IMG/VR virus record: IMGVR_UViG_3300044641_001271
Span: 1 to 39,608 of that record
Length of the DNA stretch: 39,608 bases
Direction: 5' to 3' (one strand)
From: a virus
Of the stretch, positions 1 through 7,076 are shown piece after piece; position 1 is the first letter of the stretch; each line of letters begins with the position of its first letter. Below the pieces are notes generated by a model. It was not told the origin of the DNA and searched no databases. It worked only from the letters and a program-made list of their open reading frames with translations. Both the position numbers and the translations under genes were made by a program.

Positions 1-626
1 TAATATCAATGAAGCCTTGCATCTGTGCGATGTGACTATTCAAAAGTATATGGCAACTCTAGATGCTCAGTTCTGCGTCCTAGGGTTTACCGGAAAGTTC
101 AACTTCAGGAAAGACGTTTACCCTGAATACAAGAGCCACCGCAAAGCCTGTCGTAAACCTTGCGGATACAAGCCTGTCAAGGAAATGCTTTCTACTAGAT
201 ATGTTGTTCGTGAAGAAGCCAACCTAGAGGGAGATGACATAATTGGCATCTTGCAGACAGAGGGAACTTATGGTGATTCGGTTATTGTTTCCGCAGACAA
301 AGACCTGAACACCATACCCGGCTTGTTGTGGAATCCGGATAAGGATGAGGCTCCCCGTCTGATTACCGAAGAAGAAGCCACCCACAATTGGTTGATGCAG
401 ACCCTGACCGGGGATAAGACCGATGGGTATCCCGGCATTACGGGGGTGGGTCCTGTGACTGCTGCAAAGATTCTTAAGACTGACTCGTGGAGTGAAGTCT
501 TGGAAGCCTATATTGCAAACGGCTATACTGAAGAGTTTGCTCTGACTCAAGCGCGTTGTGCGCGAATCTTACGACACAAAGAATACAATTGGGAAACAAA
601 GGAGGTACTGCTATGGACGCCATGAA
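1..626. repeat. Left copy of 626-bp terminal direct repeat
   Basis: Bases 1-626 match 38983-39608 without gaps. I count 14 substitutions, at 127, 178, 208, 262, 271, 316, 379, 381, 394, 464, 482, 511, 523 and 547, so identity is about 97.8%. Three change an amino acid (Thr/Asn, Ala/Thr, Asp/Asn) and the rest are silent. The repeat starts and ends inside genes, which fits a circular assembly closed over two sequence variants. It does not fit a biological terminal repeat, whose copies are normally identical. Confidence 0.93.
2..625 (+). CDS. 5'-3' exonuclease, 5'-truncated copy
   Basis: This is the 3' part of the exonuclease gene that is complete at 38855-39607; the first 43 codons are cut off by the window edge. 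An internal ATG at 17 is not the true start. The protein carries the acidic metal-binding segment around LEGDDIIG and the helix-3-turn-helix around GDKTDGYPGITGVGP, both typical of the T7 gp6/flap exonuclease family. The enzyme removes RNA primers and degrades host DNA for nucleotides in T7-like phages (family knowledge). Its TGA stop overlaps the ATG of the next gene by 13 bases. Confidence 0.9.
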   Translation, partial: NINEALHLCDVTIQKYMATLDAQFCVLGFTGKFNFRKDVYPEYKSHRKACRKPCGYKPVKEMLSTRYVVREEANLEGDDIIGILQTEGTYGDSVIVSADKDLNTIPGLLWNPDKDEAPRLITEEEATHNWLMQTLTGDKTDGYPGITGVGPVTAAKILKTDSWSEVLEAYIANGYTEEFALTQARCARILRHKEYNWETKEVLLWTP

Positions 627-951
627 TCGTACTCGACTGTTAGCAATGCATAAGGAACTGTGTGATGAAGCCCGTGCGCTCTCTGAGCGTAAGAACCATG
701 ACTACAGCGGCGGGAAGGACGATAAGCACCCCTTCCTGAACTTCACCCGCTGTGAGTCTATGGGGATCTGCAAGACGGAGTCCGGGATCATGGTGCGCCT
801 GACGGACAAGATGTCCCGGCTCTCCACCTTCCTGACCACCGGGGAATTCAAGGTTAAGGATGAAGCCTTGCGGGACACCGTCCTCGATATGATCAATTAT
901 GTCATTATTCTATACGCATTTATCCAAAGTGCAAAGGAAACCGATGAATAA
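613..951 (+). CDS. Nmad1/DUF1599-like nucleotide-modification-associated protein
   Basis: The start is ATG 613, preceded by a very strong AAAGGAGGT site. A longer reading frame from 556 runs back through the exonuclease gene and has no such signal. The 112-residue protein has the block KNHDYSGG, then a conserved FLNF, then RLTDKMSRL, then a DTVLDMINYVII segment. This pattern is that of the Nmad1/DUF1599 family, a helical relative of MazG-type dNTP pyrophosphohydrolases found in phages. The charged E/D positions in the DKMSRL and DTVLDM helices would be the metal-binding side in MazG-like folds. A role in modified-base or dNTP-pool metabolism is inferred from the family. The gene is coupled to the upstream exonuclease gene and overlaps the next gene by 8 bases. 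Confidence 0.75.
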   Translation: MDAMNRTRLLAMHKELCDEARALSERKNHDYSGGKDDKHPFLNFTRCESMGICKTESGIMVRLTDKMSRLSTFLTTGEFKVKDEALRDTVLDMINYVIILYAFIQSAKETDE

Positions 952-1144
952 TAACATATCTAAGGATAGCGTGTTTCCTCCTATTTCTGAAGAACTGCTT
1001 CGGGTGCTTTCTGATTTGTACCCGGAGCGGTGCGCCAAGATTGGGGAAACCGTCCAAGAAATCTACTTTCAGGCAGGACAACGTGCGGTGTTTTTGCACT
1101 TACAGCGTGTCTTCAATGATCAAAACGAGTCACTTCTAGACTAA
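944..1144 (+). CDS. Small hypothetical protein, 66 aa
   Basis: ATG 944 is chosen because AAAGGAAA lies just upstream and the start overlaps the previous stop by 8 bases; an upstream in-frame ATG at 899 lies deep in the previous gene. The product is mostly helical in appearance, with LRVLSDLYPERCAKIGETV followed by YFQAGQRAVFLHLQRV. It has no signal peptide or membrane segment. I do not recognise the family. Small proteins with a similar RAGQR-type helix sit between replication and structural genes in other T7-like phages, but that resemblance is only an impression. Confidence 0.65.
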   Translation: MNNNISKDSVFPPISEELLRVLSDLYPERCAKIGETVQEIYFQAGQRAVFLHLQRVFNDQNESLLD

Positions 1145-1157
1145 AAGGGGAAACTAC

Positions 1158-1655
1158 ATGGCTTCTTATTGGGATCGACAGGCATACGAGGCTAAGAAGA
1201 CTGCTGTGGCAAGCCAAACTTCTGCTCTTACCCCTGAAGCCCCTATTTCTTTTGCCGGAATGGGTCAAAGCGGTGGAGGCGTTCCTATTGTAGGGTTTAA
1301 TCAGGCTGCCTATGTTGCTCAACAAAAGAGCGCATCAGCGGCTCCTACGGCTAAAACCCCGAAGACTCCAAAGACACCGAAGACTCCTAAAGTTAAACTT
1401 TATTCCGATGTGTTTCCAAAAGGAAAGACATATGCCGAAGACGGCACAAAGACTAGAGTTGCCCGTGACCCCTCAATGCTAAACAAAGGGGGGCTTAAGA
1501 AATATACGGCTAATCGTTTGGGTATTAAGTCCACTTATACCGAACCCAAGAATACGGAAACTACGGTTGCCAACAGTAACACAGGACGGCTCAAGGTTGC
1601 TCGTGGGCTGCGGTTTATGGGTAAGTCTAGCCTTGTAATTAAGAAAGCAAACTAA
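1158..1655 (+). CDS. Hypothetical protein with TPK repeats, 165 aa
   Basis: The gene has an AAAGGGGAAA ribosome binding site. Residues about 66-78 are four tandem TPK units, giving a basic, probably disordered linker. The N-terminus begins MASYWDRQAYEAKK, and a similar AAYVAQQK phrase recurs near residue 55. The C-terminus ends SSLVIKKAN, which resembles the end (LLIKKAGY) of the 28-residue peptide encoded immediately downstream. The protein lies between the replication genes and the portal gene, so a minor virion or assembly role is possible. The sequence does not show a function. Confidence 0.7.
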   Translation: MASYWDRQAYEAKKTAVASQTSALTPEAPISFAGMGQSGGGVPIVGFNQAAYVAQQKSASAAPTAKTPKTPKTPKTPKVKLYSDVFPKGKTYAEDGTKTRVARDPSMLNKGGLKKYTANRLGIKSTYTEPKNTETTVANSNTGRLKVARGLRFMGKSSLVIKKAN

Positions 1656-1742
1656 ATGAAGCAGATTAAAAAGTTAACAGTTGCCAAGAAACAACCTATG
1701 AAGAAGAACGCTAAACTTCTTATTAAGAAAGCGGGTTACTGA
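1656..1742 (+). CDS. Very small basic peptide, 28 aa
   Basis: An ATG at 1656 follows the previous TAA directly and opens a 28-codon frame ending TGA at 1742. That stop shares its last base with the ATG of the next gene (TGATG), a layout typical of translational coupling. About a third of the residues are lysine, and the C-terminus LLIKKAGY resembles the end of the preceding protein. It may be a real micro-gene or a detached remnant of a duplicated C-terminus. No separate SD is evident. Confidence 0.45.
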   Translation: MKQIKKLTVAKKQPMKKNAKLLIKKAGY

Positions 1743-2266
1743 TGTGTACTCCACAGGCTAAACCTGATCCCCGCCTTGCGGGTTTTGTGGCTCCAACTCG
1801 AAACATCGTTAATCCGTTCAAGTCTGAATTGACACGGTATACCGATATGGAATCCGACACAGCCTATTATAAGCGAGATAATGCGGCATATCGGGCGTGG
1901 AAAGCCGACCCCGCAAACGCAGGGAAGACGCGAACTAAACTTGAGCGTTTGCGTGGCGGTGAAGGAATGAGTGCTAGAGAAGGTTCTAGTGCCTATAAAA
2001 AGCGTCAACAAGCCGAATTGGCTGCTTTTGAGGCTTCTGATTTGGGCAAGGCAAACGAATCGACTGCTGCATACAACGCACGACTTAAAGCAGCGCAACA
2101 AGAGTACATTAACCGTGGAACCACAGGAACCCCGTCAGCCACAGGAGTTGCAGGAGCCCCTTCAGTAGCAAGCACAGATCGCATGGCTAACAAGTTGAAA
2201 CAGAAAACAGCACAAAGAGCCTCACGAGCATCAAGCGGACGCGCTATGCTACGCATTGGTCGCTAA
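1742..2266 (+). CDS. Hypothetical protein before portal, 174 aa
   Basis: The start is coupled to the preceding stop as TGATG. The protein starts MCTPQAKPDP, is rich in Ala, Lys, Arg and Gln, and contains YYKRDNAAYRAWKADP and a second similar AYKKRQQAELAAFEAS segment, so it may hold two related helical units. The C-terminus is basic (SSGRAMLRIGR). There is no signal peptide or membrane span. Its position directly before the portal gene suggests a structural or head-assembly role, but I do not recognise the family. Confidence 0.7.
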   Translation: MCTPQAKPDPRLAGFVAPTRNIVNPFKSELTRYTDMESDTAYYKRDNAAYRAWKADPANAGKTRTKLERLRGGEGMSAREGSSAYKKRQQAELAAFEASDLGKANESTAAYNARLKAAQQEYINRGTTGTPSATGVAGAPSVASTDRMANKLKQKTAQRASRASSGRAMLRIGR

Positions 2267-2285
2267 CAATAAACAGGAGCCCTAG

Positions 2286-3815
2286 GTGTCAGGAAAAGAA
2301 CTATATTCTAAACTCGCAGCACAGCGTTTTACCTATTTGGAACGCGCTCGTGATTGCGCTCGTTTGACCCTGCCACACCTGTTTCCGGATGAAGGAGATC
2401 AGAGTAGCCGTAAGTTTGTTACTCCATATCAATCCGTGGGCGCACGGGGTGTCAACAATCTAGCCTCGGCTCTACTGCTTTCGCTCCTGCCTCCCAACTC
2501 GCCCTTCTTTCGTTTTGTGATTGATGAGGCAGCCGTAAAGAATCTAAAACAACTCTCTCCTAGCGCACAAAGCGAAACAGAGCAAAGTCTGTCGCAAATG
2601 GAGCGGCTAATTATGCGGGAGATTGAGGGACTGAGCATTCGTGTCCCGCTGTTTGAAGCCGTAAAGCAGTTGATTGTCGGCGGCAACACGCTCTTGTACT
2701 TCCCTGACGAAGGTCCAATGCGGGTCATTCGTCTTGATCGTTATGTGGTCAAGCGGGATCCGATGGGCAACGTCCGCAAGGTCATCCTAAAGGAAACCAT
2801 TGCTCCTGCAATGCTTCCTCCGGAAGTACAGGCTGCGGTTCAGACCACCCTAAACTCTCTTGAAGACACCGTGGATTTGTATACCTGCTGCCATGTCATG
2901 GACGATGAGCGGGTCGAGGTGTACCAAGAAGTGGGTGGAATGGAGATTCCCGGATCATATATGATCTATCCTATCGAACGCAGCCCCTTCCTTGCTTTGC
3001 GGATGCATCGTGTGGACGGCGAGGACTACGGTCGTGGCTATGTAGAGCAGTACTTTGGTGACTTGGTGTCTTTGGAAAGCCTGTCCAAGAGTATCGTGGA
3101 AGCCGCTTCGGCGTCTGCTAAGGTGCTTTTCCTCGTGAACCCTGTCGGTACTACCCGTGCTTCCAAGTTGGCAAAGGCGCCTAACGGAGCGATTATTGAA
3201 GGAATGGCTTCTGACGTTACGGTGCTTCAGGTGGCTAAGTCCGCAGATCTTGGTGTTGCTTTGCAAACGATGGGTGCCATCAACGAGCGCCTTTCCTACG
3301 CCTTCTTGCTGACTGAAGCCTCAGTTCGTAATGCAGAACGTGTAACTGCCGAAGAGATTCGTCTCGTCACGCAGAGCATTGAGCGACAACTTGGTGGCAT
3401 CTACAGCATCCTGTCTCAGGAATTCCAATTGCCTTTGGTTCACCGAATGATGGATCGGCTGACGAAGGCTAAGAAGATGCCTAAGATTGAAAAGAAGTAC
3501 ATCACTCCCACAATCGTTACGGGCATTGATGCTCTTGGTCGTGGAAATGATTTGAGCCGTTTGGATCTTTATTTGCAAGGTATTGCACAGATTCTCGGTC
3601 CCGGAGGTATTCAGCAGTATATTGATTTCAGAGAATACCTGAACCGCCGTGCTGCAAGTCTTGGAATTGATGTTACGGGCTTGCTGAAGACTGAAGAGCA
3701 GATTCAGGGTGAGATGGAAGCCGCGCAACAGCAAGCCACAGCACAGCAACTAGTTCCGCAAGCCGGAAAGACCGTCGGAAACATTATTGAGAAGCAACAA
3801 ACCCCACAACAATGA
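2286..3815 (+). CDS. Portal protein (head-tail connector, T7 gp8-like)
   Basis: The start is GTG 2286, with AGGAG about six bases upstream. At 509 residues it is close to T7 gp8 (536). The N-terminus has the typical connector helix with YLERARDCARLTLPHLFP, followed by the GARGVNNLASALLLSLLPP segment well conserved in T7-like portals. The C-terminus is a Gln-rich tail. Twelve copies form the ring at the unique capsid vertex through which DNA is packaged and ejected (family knowledge). The stop overlaps the scaffold start as ATGA at 3812-3815, so the two are translationally coupled. The order portal, scaffold, capsid matches T7 genes 8-9-10. Confidence 0.96.
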   Translation: MSGKELYSKLAAQRFTYLERARDCARLTLPHLFPDEGDQSSRKFVTPYQSVGARGVNNLASALLLSLLPPNSPFFRFVIDEAAVKNLKQLSPSAQSETEQSLSQMERLIMREIEGLSIRVPLFEAVKQLIVGGNTLLYFPDEGPMRVIRLDRYVVKRDPMGNVRKVILKETIAPAMLPPEVQAAVQTTLNSLEDTVDLYTCCHVMDDERVEVYQEVGGMEIPGSYMIYPIERSPFLALRMHRVDGEDYGRGYVEQYFGDLVSLESLSKSIVEAASASAKVLFLVNPVGTTRASKLAKAPNGAIIEGMASDVTVLQVAKSADLGVALQTMGAINERLSYAFLLTEASVRNAERVTAEEIRLVTQSIERQLGGIYSILSQEFQLPLVHRMMDRLTKAKKMPKIEKKYITPTIVTGIDALGRGNDLSRLDLYLQGIAQILGPGGIQQYIDFREYLNRRAASLGIDVTGLLKTEEQIQGEMEAAQQQATAQQLVPQAGKTVGNIIEKQQTPQQ

Positions 3816-4531
3816 GTAACCACCAACAGATTGACATTGTCCGCGACACCGCCACTTCTAATAACGAAGTAGATGCCCTAGCCGTAGCACAGGCTGCTCA
3901 GGAAGCCGAACAGGCTGAAACACGCCCTGAGTGGCTCCCTGAGAAGTTCACGAAGCCTGAGGAGTTGGCTGCTGCCTATGCCTCGCTTGAAACCAAGTTG
4001 ACTTCTTCGGGTAAGTCGCTTGAGTCCCTTGATGCTTACTCAGATGAGTTTGCAAAGACAGGAACCCTAAGCGAAGAGTCCTTGAAAGAGATTGTGAATC
4101 TTGGGATTCCTGAGGGAACTGTTCGTGCCTATATCGCCGGACAAGAGGCTCTTGCTGAAACCAATCTTAAGGGCATTATGGAAGTTGCCGGAGGCGAAGA
4201 GCAGTATGCTGCCTTGGTGACTTGGGCGCAGAACAACATTCCTGAGGAACACGTTGACGCCTACAACTCTATTATGGAAAACGGAGATACGGCTACCATC
4301 AAAATGGCTATTGCCGGACTCAAAGCCCGATATGAGCAGACCAATGGTTCTATGGCAAAGACCGGACGGCTGCTACAGGGTGGTACTACGACCGAAAGCG
4401 GTGGTACCTTCCGTAGTGTTGCTGAGATTGTTAACGCAATGAGCGATCCACGTTACTCAAAGGATCCTGCTTATCGCGCTGATGTTGAACGCCGAATTTC
4501 TACTTCTAACGCATTTGGAGGATCACGATGA
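3812..4531 (+). CDS. Capsid assembly scaffolding protein (gp9-like)
   Basis: The 239-residue product is acidic and Ala/Glu-rich, with the phrase RPEWLPEKFTKPEELAAAYA near residue 37; this WLPEKF-KPE-LA-AY pattern is characteristic of T7-like scaffolding proteins. The C-terminal part is a charged helical region (SKDPAYRADVERRIS), the usual capsid-binding end. It directs procapsid assembly and leaves before DNA fills the head (family knowledge). It is coupled to the portal gene by an ATGA overlap, and its own stop overlaps the next ATG in the same way. Confidence 0.93.
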   Translation: MSNHQQIDIVRDTATSNNEVDALAVAQAAQEAEQAETRPEWLPEKFTKPEELAAAYASLETKLTSSGKSLESLDAYSDEFAKTGTLSEESLKEIVNLGIPEGTVRAYIAGQEALAETNLKGIMEVAGGEEQYAALVTWAQNNIPEEHVDAYNSIMENGDTATIKMAIAGLKARYEQTNGSMAKTGRLLQGGTTTESGGTFRSVAEIVNAMSDPRYSKDPAYRADVERRISTSNAFGGSR

Positions 4532-4722
4532 AGAAGCCACATGACTTTAAGACTACTGCCCTTGGTATTGCCACCATTCTTACTGTGCTTTCAGCCGCTG
4601 TTGTAGCGTTCTTGGATGGAGATCCTGCTACTAACTTTGACATTGCAACTGTGATTGCCGGAATTACCGCGGGTGTAGGCTTGATCCTTGCGAAGGATGC
4701 TGCGAAGAAGGTTGAACCCTAA
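4528..4722 (+). CDS. Putative holin, two membrane segments, 64 aa
   Basis: This short protein has a basic N-terminus (MKKPHDFKT), a hydrophobic stretch of about 17 residues (IATILTVLSAAVVAFL), a short acidic loop, a second hydrophobic stretch (IATVIAGITAGVGLIL) and a basic tail (AKDAAKKVEP). Two transmembrane helices in about 64 residues is a class II holin layout. It overlaps the scaffold stop by ATGA and is followed by a pair of nested genes that includes a lipoprotein, so the group looks like a lysis cassette. A holin role is inferred from topology and neighbours; a family match was not tested. Confidence 0.7.
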   Translation: MKKPHDFKTTALGIATILTVLSAAVVAFLDGDPATNFDIATVIAGITAGVGLILAKDAAKKVEP

Positions 4723-4964
4723 TGTGGGGTTGGGTAGGCGAGTTAGTCACCGCCCTACTGAAGTTCTTTGAACGGATGGTTTCCAAGGAAACATATGCTA
4801 AACAAGCCGACCCAACTGCTAATGGTACTAGGGAGCGTTTTGCTCAACGGGTGCGGGAGTTCCGTGCTGCTCGTACCATCGGGGACGCCCGTCCAACTAG
4901 CGGAGCCTGTGACGGCAAGAGTGTTTGTAGTTCAGAAGGACGGAACAAAGATCAAGTCGGCTAA
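4722..4964 (+). CDS. Hypothetical protein overlapping lipoprotein gene, 80 aa
   Basis: The start shares one base with the previous stop (TAATG). The N-terminus WGWVGELVTALLKFFERMV is amphipathic and could lie on or cross the membrane; the rest is polar and charged, with RERFAQRVREFRAARTIG. Much of the gene is overlapped in another frame by the lipoprotein gene at 4795-5043, as in Rz/Rz1 spanin pairs. The inner-membrane anchor is less clear than in a classical Rz, so the spanin reading is inference. The last 25 or so residues are Cys/Ser/Gly-rich and look like sequence constrained by the other frame. Confidence 0.6.
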   Translation: MWGWVGELVTALLKFFERMVSKETYAKQADPTANGTRERFAQRVREFRAARTIGDARPTSGACDGKSVCSSEGRNKDQVG

Positions 4965-5043
4965 TCGTGTAGAAATTCCCGCCGGATGGTGGGCTGCTGA
5001 TGTGCCTGAAGAACCCGGCATTGCGCCGGAGATTGCACCCTGA
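4795..5043 (+). CDS. Outer-membrane lipoprotein, putative o-spanin-like
   Basis: ATG 4795 is preferred because AAGGAA lies 4-10 bases upstream, and it gives a short signal peptide of about 20 residues with hydrophobic core QLLMVLGSVLL and a lipobox-like LNGC. The mature part holds VPSGTPVQLAEPVTARVFV and later PAGWW, a pattern I associate with small phage lipoproteins of lysis regions. The gene starts inside the 4722-4964 gene in another frame and runs past its end. Such nesting is a hallmark of two-component spanins. The Asn before the Gly-Cys is unusual in a lipobox. Outer-membrane anchoring implies a Gram-negative host. Confidence 0.7.
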   Translation: MLNKPTQLLMVLGSVLLNGCGSSVLLVPSGTPVQLAEPVTARVFVVQKDGTKIKSANRVEIPAGWWAADVPEEPGIAPEIAP

Positions 5044-5239
5044 CGACAAGTCTGAGTGGTGCCTCTAACCGGAACCCTATAGAGAAATCTATGGGGTTCT
5101 TTTCATTTGTGCATAATTTTAGATGGATTATGCATAAACTGCTATGACTGCTTCTAGCCCCTTGCGAGGGAGAACTCTAAGCGCGTTACAGCAAACTCCT
5201 CTTCTATCTAATCATTCACTAATTTAGGAAACTACAACT
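5044..5239 (+). promoter_or_regulatory. Leader region of major capsid gene
   Basis: This 196-base gap holds the terminator at 5072-5103. It then has a 7-bp inverted repeat TGCATAA/TTATGCA with an 11-base loop at 5110-5134. Last, at 5152, it has TTCTAGCCCCTTGCG, which matches 10 of 15 positions of the early-region motif TTCTAGTCACTAGAA and is followed by AGGGAGA. The SD before the capsid ATG is weak (TAGGAAAC). A late promoter here would fit T7, where a strong phage promoter precedes the capsid gene, but no copy of the intact motif is present. Confidence 0.35.
5072..5103 (+). terminator. Rho-independent terminator before capsid gene
   Basis: The sequence can form a 12-bp stem (GAACCCTATAGA against its complement, one T-G pair) closed by a GAAA tetraloop and followed by four T. 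It lies between the lysis-like cassette and the major capsid gene and would separate the two transcripts. Confidence 0.8.
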
Positions 5240-6385
5240 ATGGGACAATATACCGACCCGTCACGCCTTGGTCTAGTTAACGCCTCAGGCTCTGATACCG
5301 AAGCACTCTTTCTGAAGATCTTTAGCGGCGAAATTGTTACGACCTTTGAAAAGGCTAACATCATGATGCCTCTCCATCGTGTTCGCACGATTCAGACAGG
5401 TAAGTCCGCAATCTTCCCTGTAACCGGAACTGCAAACGCAGGTTACCACACCCCCGGCGAGTCTGTTCTTTCGCAGGGCGTCAACACCACCGCAGCCTTT
5501 GGTGGTACCACCAATCCCGGTACTAACGTAAATCAGATCACCGTTCCTGTTGATTCGTCTGCTCAGACTTCCAAGTATCTCAACAAGTTCAAGCACAACG
5601 AGCGCACCGTCTTTATTGACGATATTCTCGTGTCTTCAACTTTCGTTGCAGATATCGATGAGATGAAGAATCACTACGATGTGCGCTCAATCTACTCGAC
5701 TGAAATTGGTCGATCATTGGCTTACATTGCAGACAAGAACTTGATTCGCACCGTTATCGGTGGCGCTCGTGCAACTACGGATCGCTTTGCGGGATCTGAT
5801 GCTGCATACCTTGGTGCAAAGATTCCTTGTGGTACCACCACCTACACGCTGACCTCTGCAAGTATTCTTGCAGGTTTTGCAACTGCGGCTCAGAAGATGG
5901 ATGAGCGCAACGTGCCAAACGATGAACGGTTTGCTGTTGTGACTCCGGCGGTTTACTACACCCTGCTCGGTGGTAACAGCGATGCAATTAACCGGGACTT
6001 CTCCCCGGACAACGGTTCGATTGCAACGGGACAGATTGCTTCTGCTTACGGTATCCGTATTATGAAGAGCAATCACATTCCACAAAGTGATGAAACCAGC
6101 GGTTCAAGCGTTCACAACAATGGTGGTGTACGCAATAACCCAAACGGTGGTTCCCTTAAGTACTCCGGTATCAACTACGCCACTTCCAACGCAGTCACGC
6201 AGGGAATCATCTTCCACCGTGAAGCAGTTGCAACGGTGAAGTTGCTTGATCTGTCGCTTGAGACGGATTACATCATGGAGCGTATGGGTACGCTGATGTT
6301 GGCTAAGTATGCAATGGGTCACAACGTCCTGCGCGAAGAGTGCTGCTTTGAGTTGCAGTCTTCTTCGACCGGACTGACTGCCTAA
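5240..6385 (+). CDS. Major capsid protein (gp10-like)
   Basis: The 381-residue protein fits the HK97-fold major capsid of T7-like phages (T7 gp10A about 345). It starts MGQYTDPSRLGLVNASGSDT and continues ALFLKIFSGEIVTTFEK, the N-terminal pattern of these capsids. Further conserved-looking parts are SAIFPVTGTANAGYHTPGE and RTVFIDDILVSSTFVADID. Codon use is even and favours common codons, as expected for the most abundant protein. The gene stands alone between two strong terminators (5072-5103 and 6403-6448), which suggests its own level of expression. Confidence 0.96.
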   Translation: MGQYTDPSRLGLVNASGSDTEALFLKIFSGEIVTTFEKANIMMPLHRVRTIQTGKSAIFPVTGTANAGYHTPGESVLSQGVNTTAAFGGTTNPGTNVNQITVPVDSSAQTSKYLNKFKHNERTVFIDDILVSSTFVADIDEMKNHYDVRSIYSTEIGRSLAYIADKNLIRTVIGGARATTDRFAGSDAAYLGAKIPCGTTTYTLTSASILAGFATAAQKMDERNVPNDERFAVVTPAVYYTLLGGNSDAINRDFSPDNGSIATGQIASAYGIRIMKSNHIPQSDETSGSSVHNNGGVRNNPNGGSLKYSGINYATSNAVTQGIIFHREAVATVKLLDLSLETDYIMERMGTLMLAKYAMGHNVLREECCFELQSSSTGLTA

Positions 6386-6402
6386 TTGAGTTACTAGTTT
6401 TT

Positions 6403-6448
6403 AAGAGAGGGTGGTTCCCTAAGTTGGGTTCCACCCTCTCTTTTCTTT
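6403..6448 (+). terminator. Strong rho-independent terminator after capsid gene
   Basis: A perfect 12-bp stem pairs AAGAGAGGGTGG (6403-6414) with its complement at 6431-6442. A CCC/GGG inner stem can extend it, and TTTTCTTT follows. T7 has its phage terminator at the same place, directly after gene 10. Confidence 0.92.
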
Positions 6449-6456
6449 GTCTATCT

Positions 6457-6472
6457 TTCTAGGATCCTAGAA
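6457..6472. promoter_or_regulatory. Palindrome TTCTAGGATCCTAGAA at tail tube A start
   Basis: This 16-base perfect palindrome has the same TTCTAG and CTAGAA arms as the early-region motif but a GATC centre in place of TCA. Its last base is the A of the tail tube A start codon. It is the only close relative of the motif in the late region, and it lies between the capsid terminator and the first tail gene. Confidence 0.5.
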
Positions 6473-7074
6473 TGGCTCTAACAAAAACAAATAAACTACA
6501 GGCAATCAACACGATGCTTTCGGCGATTGGAGAGCCACCTGTTAACTCGTTGGCAGCCCAACGCGCAGACTCGTTGATTGCTCAAACCATCCTAGATGAA
6601 ACCACCCGCGATATCCTGTCTTATGGGTGGCAGTTCAATACCGATGAGAATGTGGTGATGACCCCTGAGACAACTACCGGGTTCCTCTACATCTCCGACA
6701 GCATTGTACGAATCGATATTGCCCCTACATCGGACACAGTTGCCCTTGAGGTGGTGATCCGTGGCAATCGTCTGTACAATCGGTTGACCTCGTCCTACGC
6801 CTTTACAGAGGCTCTAACGACCACACAGGTAACCCTGCTAGACTTTGATGAGATGCCTGAGATTGCCAAGCGGTACATTACGATTCGCGCCTCCCGTATC
6901 TTTCAAGATCGTGTAGTAGGCTCCTCTACGCTTCATGCGTTTGAGATGCAAGATGAAATCACCGCTCTAGCCCGGTTGACTGAATACGAGAATGAAGTTG
7001 GCGACTACAACATCTTCCAAGGTGAAAGCGTCATTCGTCCGTTCCTGCGTCAAGGCTCTTACAGGATCTACTAA
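6472..7074 (+). CDS. Tail tubular protein A (gp11-like, gatekeeper)
   Basis: The 200-residue protein matches T7 gp11 in length (196) and style. It starts with LQAINTMLSAIGEPPVNSL and has TILDETTRDILSYGWQFNTDEN, the signature helix of this family, and later KRYITIRASRIFQ. Gp11 forms a dodecameric ring between portal and nozzle (family knowledge). There is no clear SD; a 16-base palindrome abuts the ATG instead, so translation may start differently or depend on that element. The gene is followed two bases later by tail tube B. Confidence 0.93.
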   Translation: MALTKTNKLQAINTMLSAIGEPPVNSLAAQRADSLIAQTILDETTRDILSYGWQFNTDENVVMTPETTTGFLYISDSIVRIDIAPTSDTVALEVVIRGNRLYNRLTSSYAFTEALTTTQVTLLDFDEMPEIAKRYITIRASRIFQDRVVGSSTLHAFEMQDEITALARLTEYENEVGDYNIFQGESVIRPFLRQGSYRIY

Positions 7075-7076
7075 TA

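Noticed and set aside
556-612. Longer N-terminus for the Nmad1-like gene
   Set aside because: It would overlap the exonuclease gene by 70 bases without an SD, while ATG 613 has AAAGGAGGT at ideal distance.
1-626. Repeat at both window ends as the true packaged terminal repeat
   Set aside because: The copies differ at 14 sites and begin and end inside genes. By T7 gene order the real ends should lie near 24.2-24.6 kb.
2005-2256. Minus-strand frames opposite long genes (for example 2005-2256, 30663-31175, 28797-29180)
   Set aside because: They mirror codon patterns of well-supported + strand genes, lack SD sites and have no recognisable products.
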